From: a virus
Strand: one strand, 5' to 3'
Length of the DNA: 23,743 nt
Virus record (IMG/VR): IMGVR_UViG_3300047562_003248
Location: 1-23,743 of that record
The translations under genes and the position numbers were made by a program. Below the pieces are notes generated by a model. It was not told the origin of the DNA. It searched no databases and worked only from the letters and a program-made list of their open reading frames with translations. Numbering within the stretch: position 1 is the stretch's first letter; every line of letters starts with the position of its first letter. This document shows positions 1-7,418 of the stretch, in pieces.

Positions 1-2
1 GA

Positions 3-161
3 TTTTCTCCCTGGATCCGACAAGATAAAATCAAAGATCTTGATTATGTCAAACGTTATTATGGTTATAGTAATGAAAAGGCAAAACAAGCTTTGAGGAT
101 TCTTACTAAAGAACAACTTACTTTTATTAAATCGAAATTTGAAACTGGAGGAACAAAATGA
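3..161 (+). CDS. 62: Clamp loader small subunit gp62, C-terminal 52 residues (partial)
   Basis: An open frame enters from the left edge and stops at TGA 159-161, overlapping the regA start as ATGA. The visible end contains PWIRQDKIKDLDYVKRYYGY followed by a lysine-rich helix ending KFETGGTK. In T4-like phages gp62 is the small subunit of the gp44/gp62 sliding-clamp loader, and the gene directly before regA is normally 62, so position and overlap carry most of the weight. No motif in this fragment is diagnostic by itself. The GGAGG inside its last codons is the ribosome binding site of regA, which implies translational coupling. Confidence 0.75.
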   Translation, partial: FSPWIRQDKIKDLDYVKRYYGYSNEKAKQALRILTKEQLTFIKSKFETGGTK

Positions 162-598
162 GTGTCGTTCAAGAACCTGAAGTGAAGTGGACGCCCGACC
201 AAATGGTGGAAGTGATTCTTAATGAACCCGATGATTTTTTGAAGGTTCGTGAGACTTTGACCCGTATCGGAGTTGCATCGCGCAAGGAAAAGAAAATCTA
301 TCAGTCTTGCCACATTCTTCATAAGCAAGGTAGATATTATCTAGTTCACTTTAAGGAACTGTTTGCCTTGGATGGTAAACATGCAAACCTGACTGTGAAC
401 GATGTTCAACGTCGCAATCGTATCGCTCAACTTCTTGCAGATTGGGGTCTGATTGAGATTGTTGATGTAAAGAAGATTCAGGATATCGCTCCTTTGAATC
501 AAATTAAAGTTCTCGCTTACAAAGATAAGGGAGATTGGATTCTTGAAACCAAGTATAATATTGGTTCCAAGAAGAAAAAGGGTGAAGAGACCGAATGA
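158..598 (+). CDS. regA: RegA translational repressor
   Basis: This 146-residue protein is recognisable as T4 RegA. It has the family run DDFLKVRETLTRIGVA near residues 26-41, then YQSCHILHKQGRYYLVHFKE and the segment RRNRIAQLLADWGLIEIVDV. RegA binds the translation initiation regions of many early phage mRNAs and represses them, including its own. T4 RegA is about 122 residues. Here there is an N-terminal extension of roughly 15 residues and a basic/acidic tail (GSKKKKGEETE). The start is fixed by GGAGG at 147-151 six bases before ATG and by the ATGA overlap with gp62. A strong hairpin terminator follows at once, so 62-regA probably ends a transcription unit. Confidence 0.95.
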   Translation: MSVVQEPEVKWTPDQMVEVILNEPDDFLKVRETLTRIGVASRKEKKIYQSCHILHKQGRYYLVHFKELFALDGKHANLTVNDVQRRNRIAQLLADWGLIEIVDVKKIQDIAPLNQIKVLAYKDKGDWILETKYNIGSKKKKGEETE

Positions 599-604
599 TT
601 TTTT

Positions 605-629
605 AGGGAGTTCAACACTCCCTTTTTTT
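605..629 (+). terminator. Rho-independent terminator after regA
   Basis: A perfect 7-bp stem, AGGGAGT (605-611) with ACTCCCT (617-623), closes a 5-base loop and runs into a seven-T tract. It begins seven bases after the regA stop codon. Confidence 0.9.
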
Positions 630-636
630 GTAAAAG

Positions 637-645
637 TGTTATAAT
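637..645 (+). promoter_or_regulatory. Extended -10 promoter candidate for hsp20
   Basis: TGTTATAAT is a perfect -10 hexamer with the TGn extension. It lies just after the regA terminator and about 60 bases before the hsp20 start. No good -35 element sits 17 bases upstream, because that place is occupied by the terminator stem, so recognition would rest on the extended -10. The transcript would start near 652 and have a leader of about 54 bases. Confidence 0.6.
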
Positions 646-705
646 TATATACGGATGCCATAAGGGTCCACAAAACACAAACTCGCTTACAAAGGAGCTA
701 CAATA

Positions 706-1140
706 ATGACTAACCTTGCACGTTATACTGCTGCGGATCTTCATACTTTGATGGAAAAGATTACACGCAATAGTATTGGAATGGACGAATACTTTGATCG
801 TCTATTTCATCTTCATGAAACTACTTCTAATTACCCACCTTATAATCTTGTACAAGTAAGTAACGTAGAATCACGTCTTGAACTTGCATTAGCAGGATTT
901 AAAAAATCTGAAGTTCATGTTTACACTGAATATGGTAAACTTTTCATAGAAGGTCAAAAAGAAGACAAAGAATCTGATGCAAGTTATATTCATAAAGGAC
1001 TTGCTCAAAGAAGTTTTAAGAGAGCATGGACACTTGCTGATGATACTGAAGTCAAAGAAGTTAAATTTGAAGATGGTCTATTGAGTGTAGAGTTGAGAAA
1101 AATTGTTCCTGAACATCATAGTCGTAAAGATTATCTCTAA
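706..1140 (+). CDS. hsp20: Hsp20-type small heat shock protein
   Basis: This 144-residue protein has the layout of an alpha-crystallin small heat shock protein. A helical N-terminal arm of about 45 residues is followed by a beta-rich domain (about 46-131) with LELALAGFKKSEVHVYTEYGKLFIEG and a late SFKRAWTLADDTEVKEVKFEDGLLSVEL, the family's A-x-x-x-x-G-L-L signature region, then a short tail. Hsp20 proteins are ATP-independent chaperones that hold unfolding proteins. They are common in T4-like cyanophages, where a role in capsid assembly or in host stress has been suggested but not settled. The start is supported by AGGAG (693-697) eight bases upstream. The gene stands alone between two terminators. 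Confidence 0.92.
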   Translation: MTNLARYTAADLHTLMEKITRNSIGMDEYFDRLFHLHETTSNYPPYNLVQVSNVESRLELALAGFKKSEVHVYTEYGKLFIEGQKEDKESDASYIHKGLAQRSFKRAWTLADDTEVKEVKFEDGLLSVELRKIVPEHHSRKDYL

Positions 1141-1171
1141 ATATAATTGAATATCGTCGGCGCTGCGCCAC

Positions 1172-1215
1172 GGGAGGTAACTGGCAAAATCCAGTTGACA
1201 CCTCCCTCTTTTTTT
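1172..1215 (+). terminator. Rho-independent terminator after hsp20
   Basis: A long hairpin has outer stem GGGAGGT (1172-1178) with ACCTCCC (1200-1206) and inner stem AACTGG (1179-1184) with CCAGTT (1191-1196). It has a 6-base loop and a 3-base bulge, and it leads into TCTTTTTTT. A small GC hairpin (GGCGCTGCGCC, 1159-1169) precedes it. Confidence 0.88.
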
Positions 1216-1223
1216 GGTAAAAT
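1195..1223 (+). promoter_or_regulatory. Sigma-70-type promoter embedded in the hsp20 terminator
   Basis: TTGACA (1195-1200) is a perfect -35 hexamer, and TAAAAT (1218-1223, 5 of 6) follows after exactly 17 bases. The -35 lies in the 3' arm of the terminator hairpin and the terminator T-tract forms the spacer. Transcription would begin near 1230, only about 16 bases before the next start codon and inside its AGAGGA ribosome binding site (1228-1233). That is tight and leaves some doubt. Confidence 0.6.
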
Positions 1224-1245
1224 AGGTAGAGGATAAAATTTCAAA

Positions 1246-1581
1246 ATGTCAACCAAACTAGCATTGTTAAAGACTGGAGATTACGTTATTGCAGATGCAA
1301 AAGAATTGGTTTCTGAAGAAAAAGTTCGTGGATATTTATTCACTAATCCACATAAAGTTGTCTTAAACACTCCAATTACTTTGTTGGAAAATCTAAATGA
1401 AGATTTTGATAGTGTTGTTAATATAACTTTATCTCCGTGGATTATTTTGTCTTCTGATAAAGACTATGTAGTAACTCCAGACTGGGTTGTAACTATTGTT
1501 GAACCAATTAACTCTTTAAAAGAAATGTATGAGGAAAAGGTAAATGGAACGGAACGTCAAGTGCTTACTTCTGAACATTGA
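1246..1581 (+). CDS. Conserved small cyanophage-type protein, possible Sm-like fold
   Basis: I do not recognise a proven function for this 111-residue protein. It opens with short alternating beta strands (KLALLKTGDYVIADAKEL), a turn, then an FTNPHKVVL segment. It ends WIILSSDKDYVVTPDWVVTIVEP before a terminal helix. The following gene shows the same layout, so the two look like paralogues. A marine metagenome family of presumed cyanophage origin has been shown to have an Sm/LSm fold, and this strand pattern would suit that family. That assignment is inference. AGAGGA (1228-1233) lies 12 bases before the ATG. The C-terminus overlaps the next gene by 38 bases. Confidence 0.8.
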   Translation: MSTKLALLKTGDYVIADAKELVSEEKVRGYLFTNPHKVVLNTPITLLENLNEDFDSVVNITLSPWIILSSDKDYVVTPDWVVTIVEPINSLKEMYEEKVNGTERQVLTSEH

Positions 1582-1813
1582 TAATGTTTTAATATCTGAG
1601 GTTATTGAAATTGATGCACAACTTGGAGATCCAAATTGTAAATTAACTAACCCCTGTCGCTGGAAAAAAAATGAATCTACTGAGGAGTTTTATTTTGAAA
1701 GATGGATAGAGGCATCTGATCAAAAAGAATTGATGATTAGATCTGAGGATATTTTAACAATCGCAGATCCAACTCCAGAAGTAATTAAAAGGTATTTTGA
1801 ATTTATTGAATAA
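1544..1813 (+). CDS. Conserved small cyanophage-type protein, paralogue of the preceding gene
   Basis: This 89-residue protein has no assigned function. Its pattern VKCLLLNIDNVLISEVIEI, then CKLTNP, then RWIEASDQKELMIRSEDILTIADP and a final helix, lines up with that of the gene before it. Matching landmarks are LL-K/N--D-VI, the TNP turn, W-I--S--K, the D-hydrophobic-TI/V--P segment and a closing Y/F-rich helix. The start lies inside the upstream gene, with GAGGAAAAGG (1531-1540) as ribosome binding site. The stop codon shares one base with the gp43 start (TAATG), so it is probably translated together with the polymerase. Sm-like RNA binding is possible but unproven. Confidence 0.78.
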   Translation: MERNVKCLLLNIDNVLISEVIEIDAQLGDPNCKLTNPCRWKKNESTEEFYFERWIEASDQKELMIRSEDILTIADPTPEVIKRYFEFIE

Positions 1814-4314
1814 TGCGATTTTACACAAACGTTCAAATGGTCGGGGATCACTTCTTGGTTCGCGGTTATGAAAATGGCAAACATTTCATGACTCGTGAGA
1901 AGTTTAACCCGACTCTTTTTGTCCCTTCTAATAAAAAAACTAGATATGAAACTTTGACTGGTGATTATGTTGAAGCAGTTCAACCTGGGTCTGTTCGTGA
2001 TTGTCGAGAGTTTATTAAGAAGTATGAGAACGTAGAAAATTTTAAAATTTATGGTAATACTGGATACATCTACCAATATATTTCGGAAATGTATGCTGAA
2101 GAAGAAATCAAATTTGACATCAGTAAGATAAAAGTTACGACTCTTGATATTGAGGTTGCTTCAGAAAATGGATTCCCAGATGTAGAATCTGCTGCTGAAG
2201 AAGTTTTACTGATTACTATTCAAGATTATTCCTCGAAGCAAATTCGCACTTGGGGCCTTGGTCCATTTCGGAATAAACAAAAAAATGTAATATACAAATC
2301 TTTTCAAACTGAAAGAGATTTGCTGATGGATTTTATTAACTGGTGGATGATTGAAGAAAATACTCCAGAAGTTGTGACTGGTTGGAACGTCGAACTGTAT
2401 GATATTCCATATCTTGTTCGTCGTTTAGATCGTATTCTTGGAGAAAAACTAATGAAACGTTTTTCTCCATGGGGTCTTGTAACTGAAGATGAAATTTATA
2501 TCTCTGGTCGCCGCAATATTTCTTATGATGTTGGTGGTATTACTCAACTTGATTATTTAAATCTTTATAAAAAATTTACTTACAAAGCACAAGAATCTTA
2601 TCGTCTTGATTATATTGCTGAGGTGGAATTGGGTCAGAAAAAACTTGACCACTCTGAATTTGAAACATTCAAGGATTTCTATACGAAGGGATGGCAAAAG
2701 TTCTGTGAATACAACATCGTTGACGTAGAACTTGTTGACCGTTTGGAAGATAAGATGAAATTGATTGAACTTGCGATTACGATGGCGTATGATGCGAAAG
2801 TAAATTATGCCGATGTGTTTTCTCAAGTTCGAATGTGGGATACGATCATTTACAACTACCTAAAGGCAAGAAATATTGTCATCCCTCCTAAAGAGAGATC
2901 TGATAAAGATTCTAAGTATGCTGGGGCATATGTTAAAGAACCGATTCCTGGTGTTTATGATTGGGTGGTCAGTTTTGATCTTAATTCTCTATATCCTCAT
3001 CTCATCATGCAATACAATATTTCGCCAGAAACACTTTTGGAGGAAAGACATCCTAATGCAAATGTTGAAAGGATTTTGAACGAGGAAATTAATTTCGAAT
3101 TATATAAAGACTATGCGGTATGTGCAAATGGAGCAATGTATCGTAAAGATGTTCGTGGATTTCTACCAGAATTGATGGAGAAGATTTATAATGAACGTGT
3201 AATCTTCAAAAAGAAAATGCTTGCGGCAGAGCAAGAGTATGAGAAGACAAAAAATAAACAACTTCTCAAAGAAATTGCTCGTTGCAATAATATTCAGATG
3301 GCGAGAAAAATTCAATTGAACTCTGCCTATGGTGCGATTGGAAATCAGTATTTTCGTTATTTTAAACTTGCAAATGCTGAAGCAATCACTCTATCTGGGC
3401 AAGTGTCTATTCAGTGGATTATGAATGCTATGAATGGATATTTGAACAAAGTTCTTAAGTCAAAAGAGGTTGATTATGTTATTGCTTCAGATACTGATTC
3501 TCTTTACGTTAATATGGGTCCTTTGGTGGAAACTGTATTCAAAGGAAGAGAGAAAACTACTCAAAGTATTGTTTCGTTCCTTGATAAGGTCTGTCAGGTG
3601 GAATTTGAAAAATATATTGAAAGTTCTTATCAAAAATTGGCGGACTATGTGAATGCTTATGATCAAAAGATGTTCATGAAGCGAGAGTGTGTTGCTGAAC
3701 GTGGTATTTGGACTGCGAAGAAGCGATACATTTTGAGTGTGTGGGATAGCGAAGGTGTTCGTTATGAAGAACCTAAACTGAAAATCAAAGGTATTGAAGC
3801 AATTAAATCTTCTACTCCAGCACCTTGCCGCAAAATGCTCAAAGACTCATTTAAAATTATGATGAGTGGAAGTGAAGATGATATGATTGAATTTATTGAT
3901 GAGTGTCGTAAGAAATTCAAATCTCTTCCCCCAGAGCAGATTGCATTTCCAAGAACTGCCTCTGATGTGCGTAAATATCATTCTTCATCAAGCATTTACG
4001 CACATAAAACCCCAATTCATATTCGTGGAGCACTTCTCTTTAATCATTACATTAAAGAGAAAAAATTAACAAATAAATATTCACTTATTGCAAATGGAGA
4101 AAAGGTTAAATTTATTTTCTTGAAAAAACCAAATATAATTCAAGAAAATGTAATTTCTTTCATTCAGGACTTTCCAAAGGAGTTGTGTCTTGACAAATAT
4201 ATCGACTATGAACTACAATTTGAGAAGAGTTTTATTGATCCACTTAAATCAATTCTTGATGCGATTGGGTGGAAAACAGAAAAATCAACAAACTTGGAGT
4301 CATTTTTCGCCTAA
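1813..4314 (+). CDS. 43: Replicative DNA polymerase gp43, family B
   Basis: This 833-residue protein carries the full family B set. The 3'-5' exonuclease motifs are LDIE (D112, E114), TGWNVELYDIPY and YNIVDVELVD. Polymerase motif A is DLNSLYP (389-395), motif B is KIQLNSAYGAIGNQY (from 499) and motif C is SDTDS, with catalytic D560 and D562. T4 gp43 is about 898 residues, so this is the somewhat shorter cyanophage-like form. It copies the phage genome on the gp45 clamp and proofreads. The start overlaps the upstream stop (TAATG), and the next gene is joined in the same way. All catalytic residues appear intact, and no intein or intron interrupts the gene. Confidence 0.97.
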   Translation: MRFYTNVQMVGDHFLVRGYENGKHFMTREKFNPTLFVPSNKKTRYETLTGDYVEAVQPGSVRDCREFIKKYENVENFKIYGNTGYIYQYISEMYAEEEIKFDISKIKVTTLDIEVASENGFPDVESAAEEVLLITIQDYSSKQIRTWGLGPFRNKQKNVIYKSFQTERDLLMDFINWWMIEENTPEVVTGWNVELYDIPYLVRRLDRILGEKLMKRFSPWGLVTEDEIYISGRRNISYDVGGITQLDYLNLYKKFTYKAQESYRLDYIAEVELGQKKLDHSEFETFKDFYTKGWQKFCEYNIVDVELVDRLEDKMKLIELAITMAYDAKVNYADVFSQVRMWDTIIYNYLKARNIVIPPKERSDKDSKYAGAYVKEPIPGVYDWVVSFDLNSLYPHLIMQYNISPETLLEERHPNANVERILNEEINFELYKDYAVCANGAMYRKDVRGFLPELMEKIYNERVIFKKKMLAAEQEYEKTKNKQLLKEIARCNNIQMARKIQLNSAYGAIGNQYFRYFKLANAEAITLSGQVSIQWIMNAMNGYLNKVLKSKEVDYVIASDTDSLYVNMGPLVETVFKGREKTTQSIVSFLDKVCQVEFEKYIESSYQKLADYVNAYDQKMFMKRECVAERGIWTAKKRYILSVWDSEGVRYEEPKLKIKGIEAIKSSTPAPCRKMLKDSFKIMMSGSEDDMIEFIDECRKKFKSLPPEQIAFPRTASDVRKYHSSSSIYAHKTPIHIRGALLFNHYIKEKKLTNKYSLIANGEKVKFIFLKKPNIIQENVISFIQDFPKELCLDKYIDYELQFEKSFIDPLKSILDAIGWKTEKSTNLESFFA

Positions 4315-4451
4315 TGGAATTACCTATTAATCAAAAAGAATTGGAGTATATAATAAACGCAATAAAAAATACAAATCCACAACTTTATGCTAAATTGTGG
4401 TCATATAAATTGAACATTCTTAAAGGGGAAAAAATCAATGGACTTTCTTAA
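4314..4451 (+). CDS. Small protein between gp43 and uvsX (45 residues)
   Basis: The gene starts at the TAATG overlap with gp43 and ends 14 bases inside uvsX. The protein starts MELPINQKELEYIINAIKN and continues as a helical segment ending with a basic stretch (KLNILKGEKINGLS). The function is not known. The double overlap with two core replication genes, and a coding-like sequence with no low complexity, suggest a real gene. A longer form from an ATG at 4269 inside gp43 would overlap the polymerase further and is less likely. Confidence 0.65.
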   Translation: MELPINQKELEYIINAIKNTNPQLYAKLWSYKLNILKGEKINGLS

Positions 4452-5445
4452 AGATATCGTAAAAGAAATTGGAGATGATTACACTAAATTAGCATCAGAT
4501 ATTGACGAAACAGAAACTTATGTTGATACGGGTTCATACATTTTTAATGCACTGGTTTCAGGTAGTATATTTGGTGGTGTATCTGGGAATAAGATTACTG
4601 CTATTGCTGGAGAGTCTTCTACTGGAAAGACTTTTTTCTCTATCGCAGTGGTTAAGAATTTTCTTGATACTCATCCCGATGGTTACTGTCTCTACTTTGA
4701 TACTGAGGCTGCTATCACTAAATCTCTTTTAGAAAGTCGGGGAATTGATACTACACGTCTTGTGGTTGTTAATGTTGTGACTGTTGAAGAGTTCCGTACA
4801 AAGGCACTTAAAGCAGTTGATTTGTATATGAAAAAACCAGAGGCAGAACGCAATCCTTGTATGTTTGTGTTAGACTCTCTGGGTATGCTTTCTACCAGCA
4901 AAGAAATTACTGATGCTTTGAATGAGAAAGAAGTTCGGGACATGACTAAATCGCAACTGATTAAAGGTGCGTTCCGTATGCTTACTCTCAAATTGGGGCA
5001 AGCAAATATTCCCATGATTGTAACTAATCATACTTATGATGTGATTGGTGCTTATGTACCAACTAAAGAAATGGGTGGTGGTAGTGGTTTGAAATATGCA
5101 GCTTCTACTATCATCTATCTAAGTAAGAAAAAAGAAAAGGATGGAACTGAAGTTATTGGAAATATTATTAAAGCAAAAACTGCTAAATCCCGTCTGAGTA
5201 AGGAAAATAAAGATGTTGAAATTCGCCTTTATTATGATGAGCGTGGTCTTGATAGATATTACGGTCTTCTTGAACTTGGTGAAATTGGCGGACTTTGGAA
5301 AAATGTAGCAGGTCGTTATGAAATTGGTGGTAAAAAACTTTATGCTAAACAGATTCTTGCAAATCCGGAAGAATATTTTACTGAAGAAGTAATGAATAGT
5401 CTGAATGATATTGCAAAACGTGAATTCTCTTATGGAACGAATTGA
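4438..5445 (+). CDS. uvsX: UvsX RecA-like recombinase
   Basis: This 335-residue RecA-family ATPase has Walker A GESSTGKT (58-65), the catalytic glutamate region DTEAA (88-92) and Walker B CMFVLDS (D146). The later segment IVTNHTYDV followed by MGGGSGLKY corresponds to the RecA/UvsX DNA-binding loop region. UvsX forms filaments on single-stranded DNA and drives strand exchange for recombination-dependent replication and repair. T4 UvsX is about 391 residues, so this version is shorter. AGGGG (4424-4428) nine bases upstream supports the start. The end overlaps gp41 by 14 bases, matching the T4 neighbourhood in which uvsX precedes 40/41. Confidence 0.95.
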   Translation: MDFLKDIVKEIGDDYTKLASDIDETETYVDTGSYIFNALVSGSIFGGVSGNKITAIAGESSTGKTFFSIAVVKNFLDTHPDGYCLYFDTEAAITKSLLESRGIDTTRLVVVNVVTVEEFRTKALKAVDLYMKKPEAERNPCMFVLDSLGMLSTSKEITDALNEKEVRDMTKSQLIKGAFRMLTLKLGQANIPMIVTNHTYDVIGAYVPTKEMGGGSGLKYAASTIIYLSKKKEKDGTEVIGNIIKAKTAKSRLSKENKDVEIRLYYDERGLDRYYGLLELGEIGGLWKNVAGRYEIGGKKLYAKQILANPEEYFTEEVMNSLNDIAKREFSYGTN

Positions 5446-6811
5446 AACTACAATTCTCAGAAATTTAATATACAATGAAAATTACTCCCGAAAAGTTATT
5501 CCTTTCATACAACCAGATTATTTTGAGAGCAAATCCGAAAAGGTCATTTTTGAGGAGATTGTTCAATTCATTGTCAAATATGGTTCGGCAATCACCATCG
5601 AAGCACTCAATATTGAGATAGAAAATCGCACAGATTTAACTGAAGATCAGGTAAAAGAAGTCAGGGAAATTAATAAGTCTCTGAATGATTTTCCCGTTGA
5701 AAATCAATGGTTATTGGATACTACCGAAAAGTGGTGTCGTGATCGTGCTATTTACTTGGCACTTATGGAATCAATTCATATTGCTGATGGAAATAATGAA
5801 AAAAAGAATCGTGATGCGATTCCTAGTATTCTTTCGGATGCTCTCGCAGTATCTTTTGATAATAATATCGGACACGATTATCTACAAAACTATGAAGAAC
5901 GATATGAGTTTTACCACAGACAAGAAGACAAGATTGAATTTGATCTTGAGTATTTTAATAAAATTACGAAAGGTGGGATCCCTAACAAAACTCTTAACAT
6001 CGCTCTTGCTGGTACGGGTGTCGGCAAGTCTTTATTCATGTGCCATGTGGCTAGCTCCGTCTTGCTCCAAGGGAGGAACGTTTTGTACATTACGCTTGAA
6101 ATGGCGGAAGAGCGAATTGCTGAAAGAATTGACGCAAACCTTTTAAATGTTCCAATTCAGCAATTGGTTGATCTGCCACGCCAAATGTTTGAAAATAAAG
6201 TAACAAATATAGCGAAAAAAACACAGGGAACTTTAATCATTAAAGAATATCCAACTGCTTCAGCACATGCGGGGCATTTTAGAGCACTTCTTAATGAACT
6301 ATCTCTTAAGAAATCATTTAAACCTGATATTATTTTCATTGATTACCTTAATATTTGTGGTTCCTCAAGATATAAGAGTAATTTCTCAGTCAATTCTTAC
6401 TCTTATGTGAAAGCAATTGCAGAAGAACTGCGTGGTCTTGCTGTAGAATTTAATGTGCCTATCGTCAGTGCTACTCAAACTACACGAAGTGGATTTGGAT
6501 CTTCTGATGTGGAATTGACTGACACCTCCGAGTCTTTTGGTTTGCCTGCCACTGCTGACCTTATGTTTGCTCTGATTAGTACAGAAGAATTGGAGCAACT
6601 GGGTCAGATTATGGTTAAGCAACTGAAAAACCGCTATAATGACCCTACTATCTACAAACGTTTTATTGTAGGCATTGATCGTGCCAAAATGCGTCTTTAT
6701 GATTGTGAGCAGACTGCTCAAAAGGACATACTTGACTCTGGACAAGAAGACGAGTATAATAATGATGAAGACAAAAAACCTAAAAAGTCGTTCGAAGGAT
6801 TTAAATTTTAA
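5432..6811 (+). CDS. 41: Replicative helicase gp41 (DnaB-like)
   Basis: This 459-residue protein (T4 gp41 is 475) has a helical N-terminal domain and a RecA-type helicase domain. Walker A is GTGVGKS (194-200), followed by YITLEMAEERIAERIDANLL and a Walker B-like IIFIDYLNICG, then IVSATQTTRSGFGSSDVELTD. gp41 is the hexameric helicase at the fork and works with gp61 primase. I chose the ATG at 5432 because MERIETTILRNLIY matches the short N-terminus of T4 gp41. An upstream ATG at 5405 would add nine residues inside uvsX. The C-terminal tail is acidic then basic (EDEYNNDEDKKPKKSFEGFKF). Confidence 0.95.
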   Translation: MERIETTILRNLIYNENYSRKVIPFIQPDYFESKSEKVIFEEIVQFIVKYGSAITIEALNIEIENRTDLTEDQVKEVREINKSLNDFPVENQWLLDTTEKWCRDRAIYLALMESIHIADGNNEKKNRDAIPSILSDALAVSFDNNIGHDYLQNYEERYEFYHRQEDKIEFDLEYFNKITKGGIPNKTLNIALAGTGVGKSLFMCHVASSVLLQGRNVLYITLEMAEERIAERIDANLLNVPIQQLVDLPRQMFENKVTNIAKKTQGTLIIKEYPTASAHAGHFRALLNELSLKKSFKPDIIFIDYLNICGSSRYKSNFSVNSYSYVKAIAEELRGLAVEFNVPIVSATQTTRSGFGSSDVELTDTSESFGLPATADLMFALISTEELEQLGQIMVKQLKNRYNDPTIYKRFIVGIDRAKMRLYDCEQTAQKDILDSGQEDEYNNDEDKKPKKSFEGFKF

Positions 6812-7227
6812 TGGAAACTGCTAAACACGTAAATTTTGATAAGTATGCTGAGTTTGTGGATGCTGTAACTTCTGATGCATCCAAAGATTTTCTTGCCCTT
6901 TCTGATCGTCTTGTTGCTCTTGATGAGAAAGGTGCAAACATTGAGCGACTCCTGACTTCTGCTGTTGGTATCAATGCCGAAGGTGGTGAGTTTATGGAGA
7001 TTGTAAAAAAAATGGTGTTTCAAGGCAAACCTTATAATGAAGATAATCGTGAGCACCTGATTATCGAACTGGGTGATATTATGTGGTATGTTGCTCAAGC
7101 ATGTATGGCACTTGATGTGACCCTTGATGATGTGGTTGCCCGCAATGTGCAGAAACTTCTCAAGCGTTATCCTGAGGGCGCTTTTGATGTTTATTTCTCT
7201 GAAAACCGTGCTGCTGACGACCGATGA
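6811..7227 (+). CDS. mazG: MazG-like nucleoside triphosphate pyrophosphohydrolase
   Basis: This 138-residue all-alpha protein carries the MazG metal-binding signature. E57, E60 and E63 lie in NAEGGEFMEIVKK, and E86 and D89 lie in IIELGDIMWYV. MazG enzymes hydrolyse nucleoside triphosphates to monophosphates. Cyanophage MazG has been proposed either to alter host (p)ppGpp or to clear dNTPs for reuse, and the sequence does not decide between them. The start overlaps the gp41 stop (TAATG), so it is part of the replication operon, consistent with nucleotide salvage. The stop overlaps the next start (ATGA). Confidence 0.9.
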   Translation: METAKHVNFDKYAEFVDAVTSDASKDFLALSDRLVALDEKGANIERLLTSAVGINAEGGEFMEIVKKMVFQGKPYNEDNREHLIIELGDIMWYVAQACMALDVTLDDVVARNVQKLLKRYPEGAFDVYFSENRAADDR

Positions 7228-7406
7228 CTAAAGAAAAACAAGTAACCCTTAAAATGGATGTTCGTTCTGCTGCTGCAGTTCGTCAGGTTCTTTTTGAATC
7301 ACAAAGGGGACATAGTTACGAGTTTCCTTCTGGACGAATTAATGATATTCGTTCGGTTATTCGTGATCTTGATGAAAAAATTGGATCTGCAGTTGGTGAA
7401 GAATAA
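7224..7406 (+). CDS. Small conserved-looking protein, 60 residues
   Basis: The gene starts in an ATGA overlap with mazG. The protein has a beta-like start (KQVTLKMDVRSAAAVRQVLFESQRG) followed by a helical IRSVIRDLDEKIGSAV. No function is recognised. Its coupling to mazG and normal composition make it likely to be real. It closes the early replication operon, since the next gene begins 12 bases later without overlap. Confidence 0.72.
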   Translation: MTKEKQVTLKMDVRSAAAVRQVLFESQRGHSYEFPSGRINDIRSVIRDLDEKIGSAVGEE

Positions 7407-7418
7407 ATATTTTAAAAA

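Noticed and set aside
2876-3652. Plus-strand frames of about 60 codons inside gp43
   Set aside because: They overlap conserved polymerase motifs in another frame and lack initiation signals.
7402-7409. AATAAATA before the metallopeptidase gene as a late promoter
   Set aside because: It lies only 17 bases before the start codon and overlaps the preceding stop codon. The transcript would be almost leaderless, unlike the 29-39 base spacing elsewhere.
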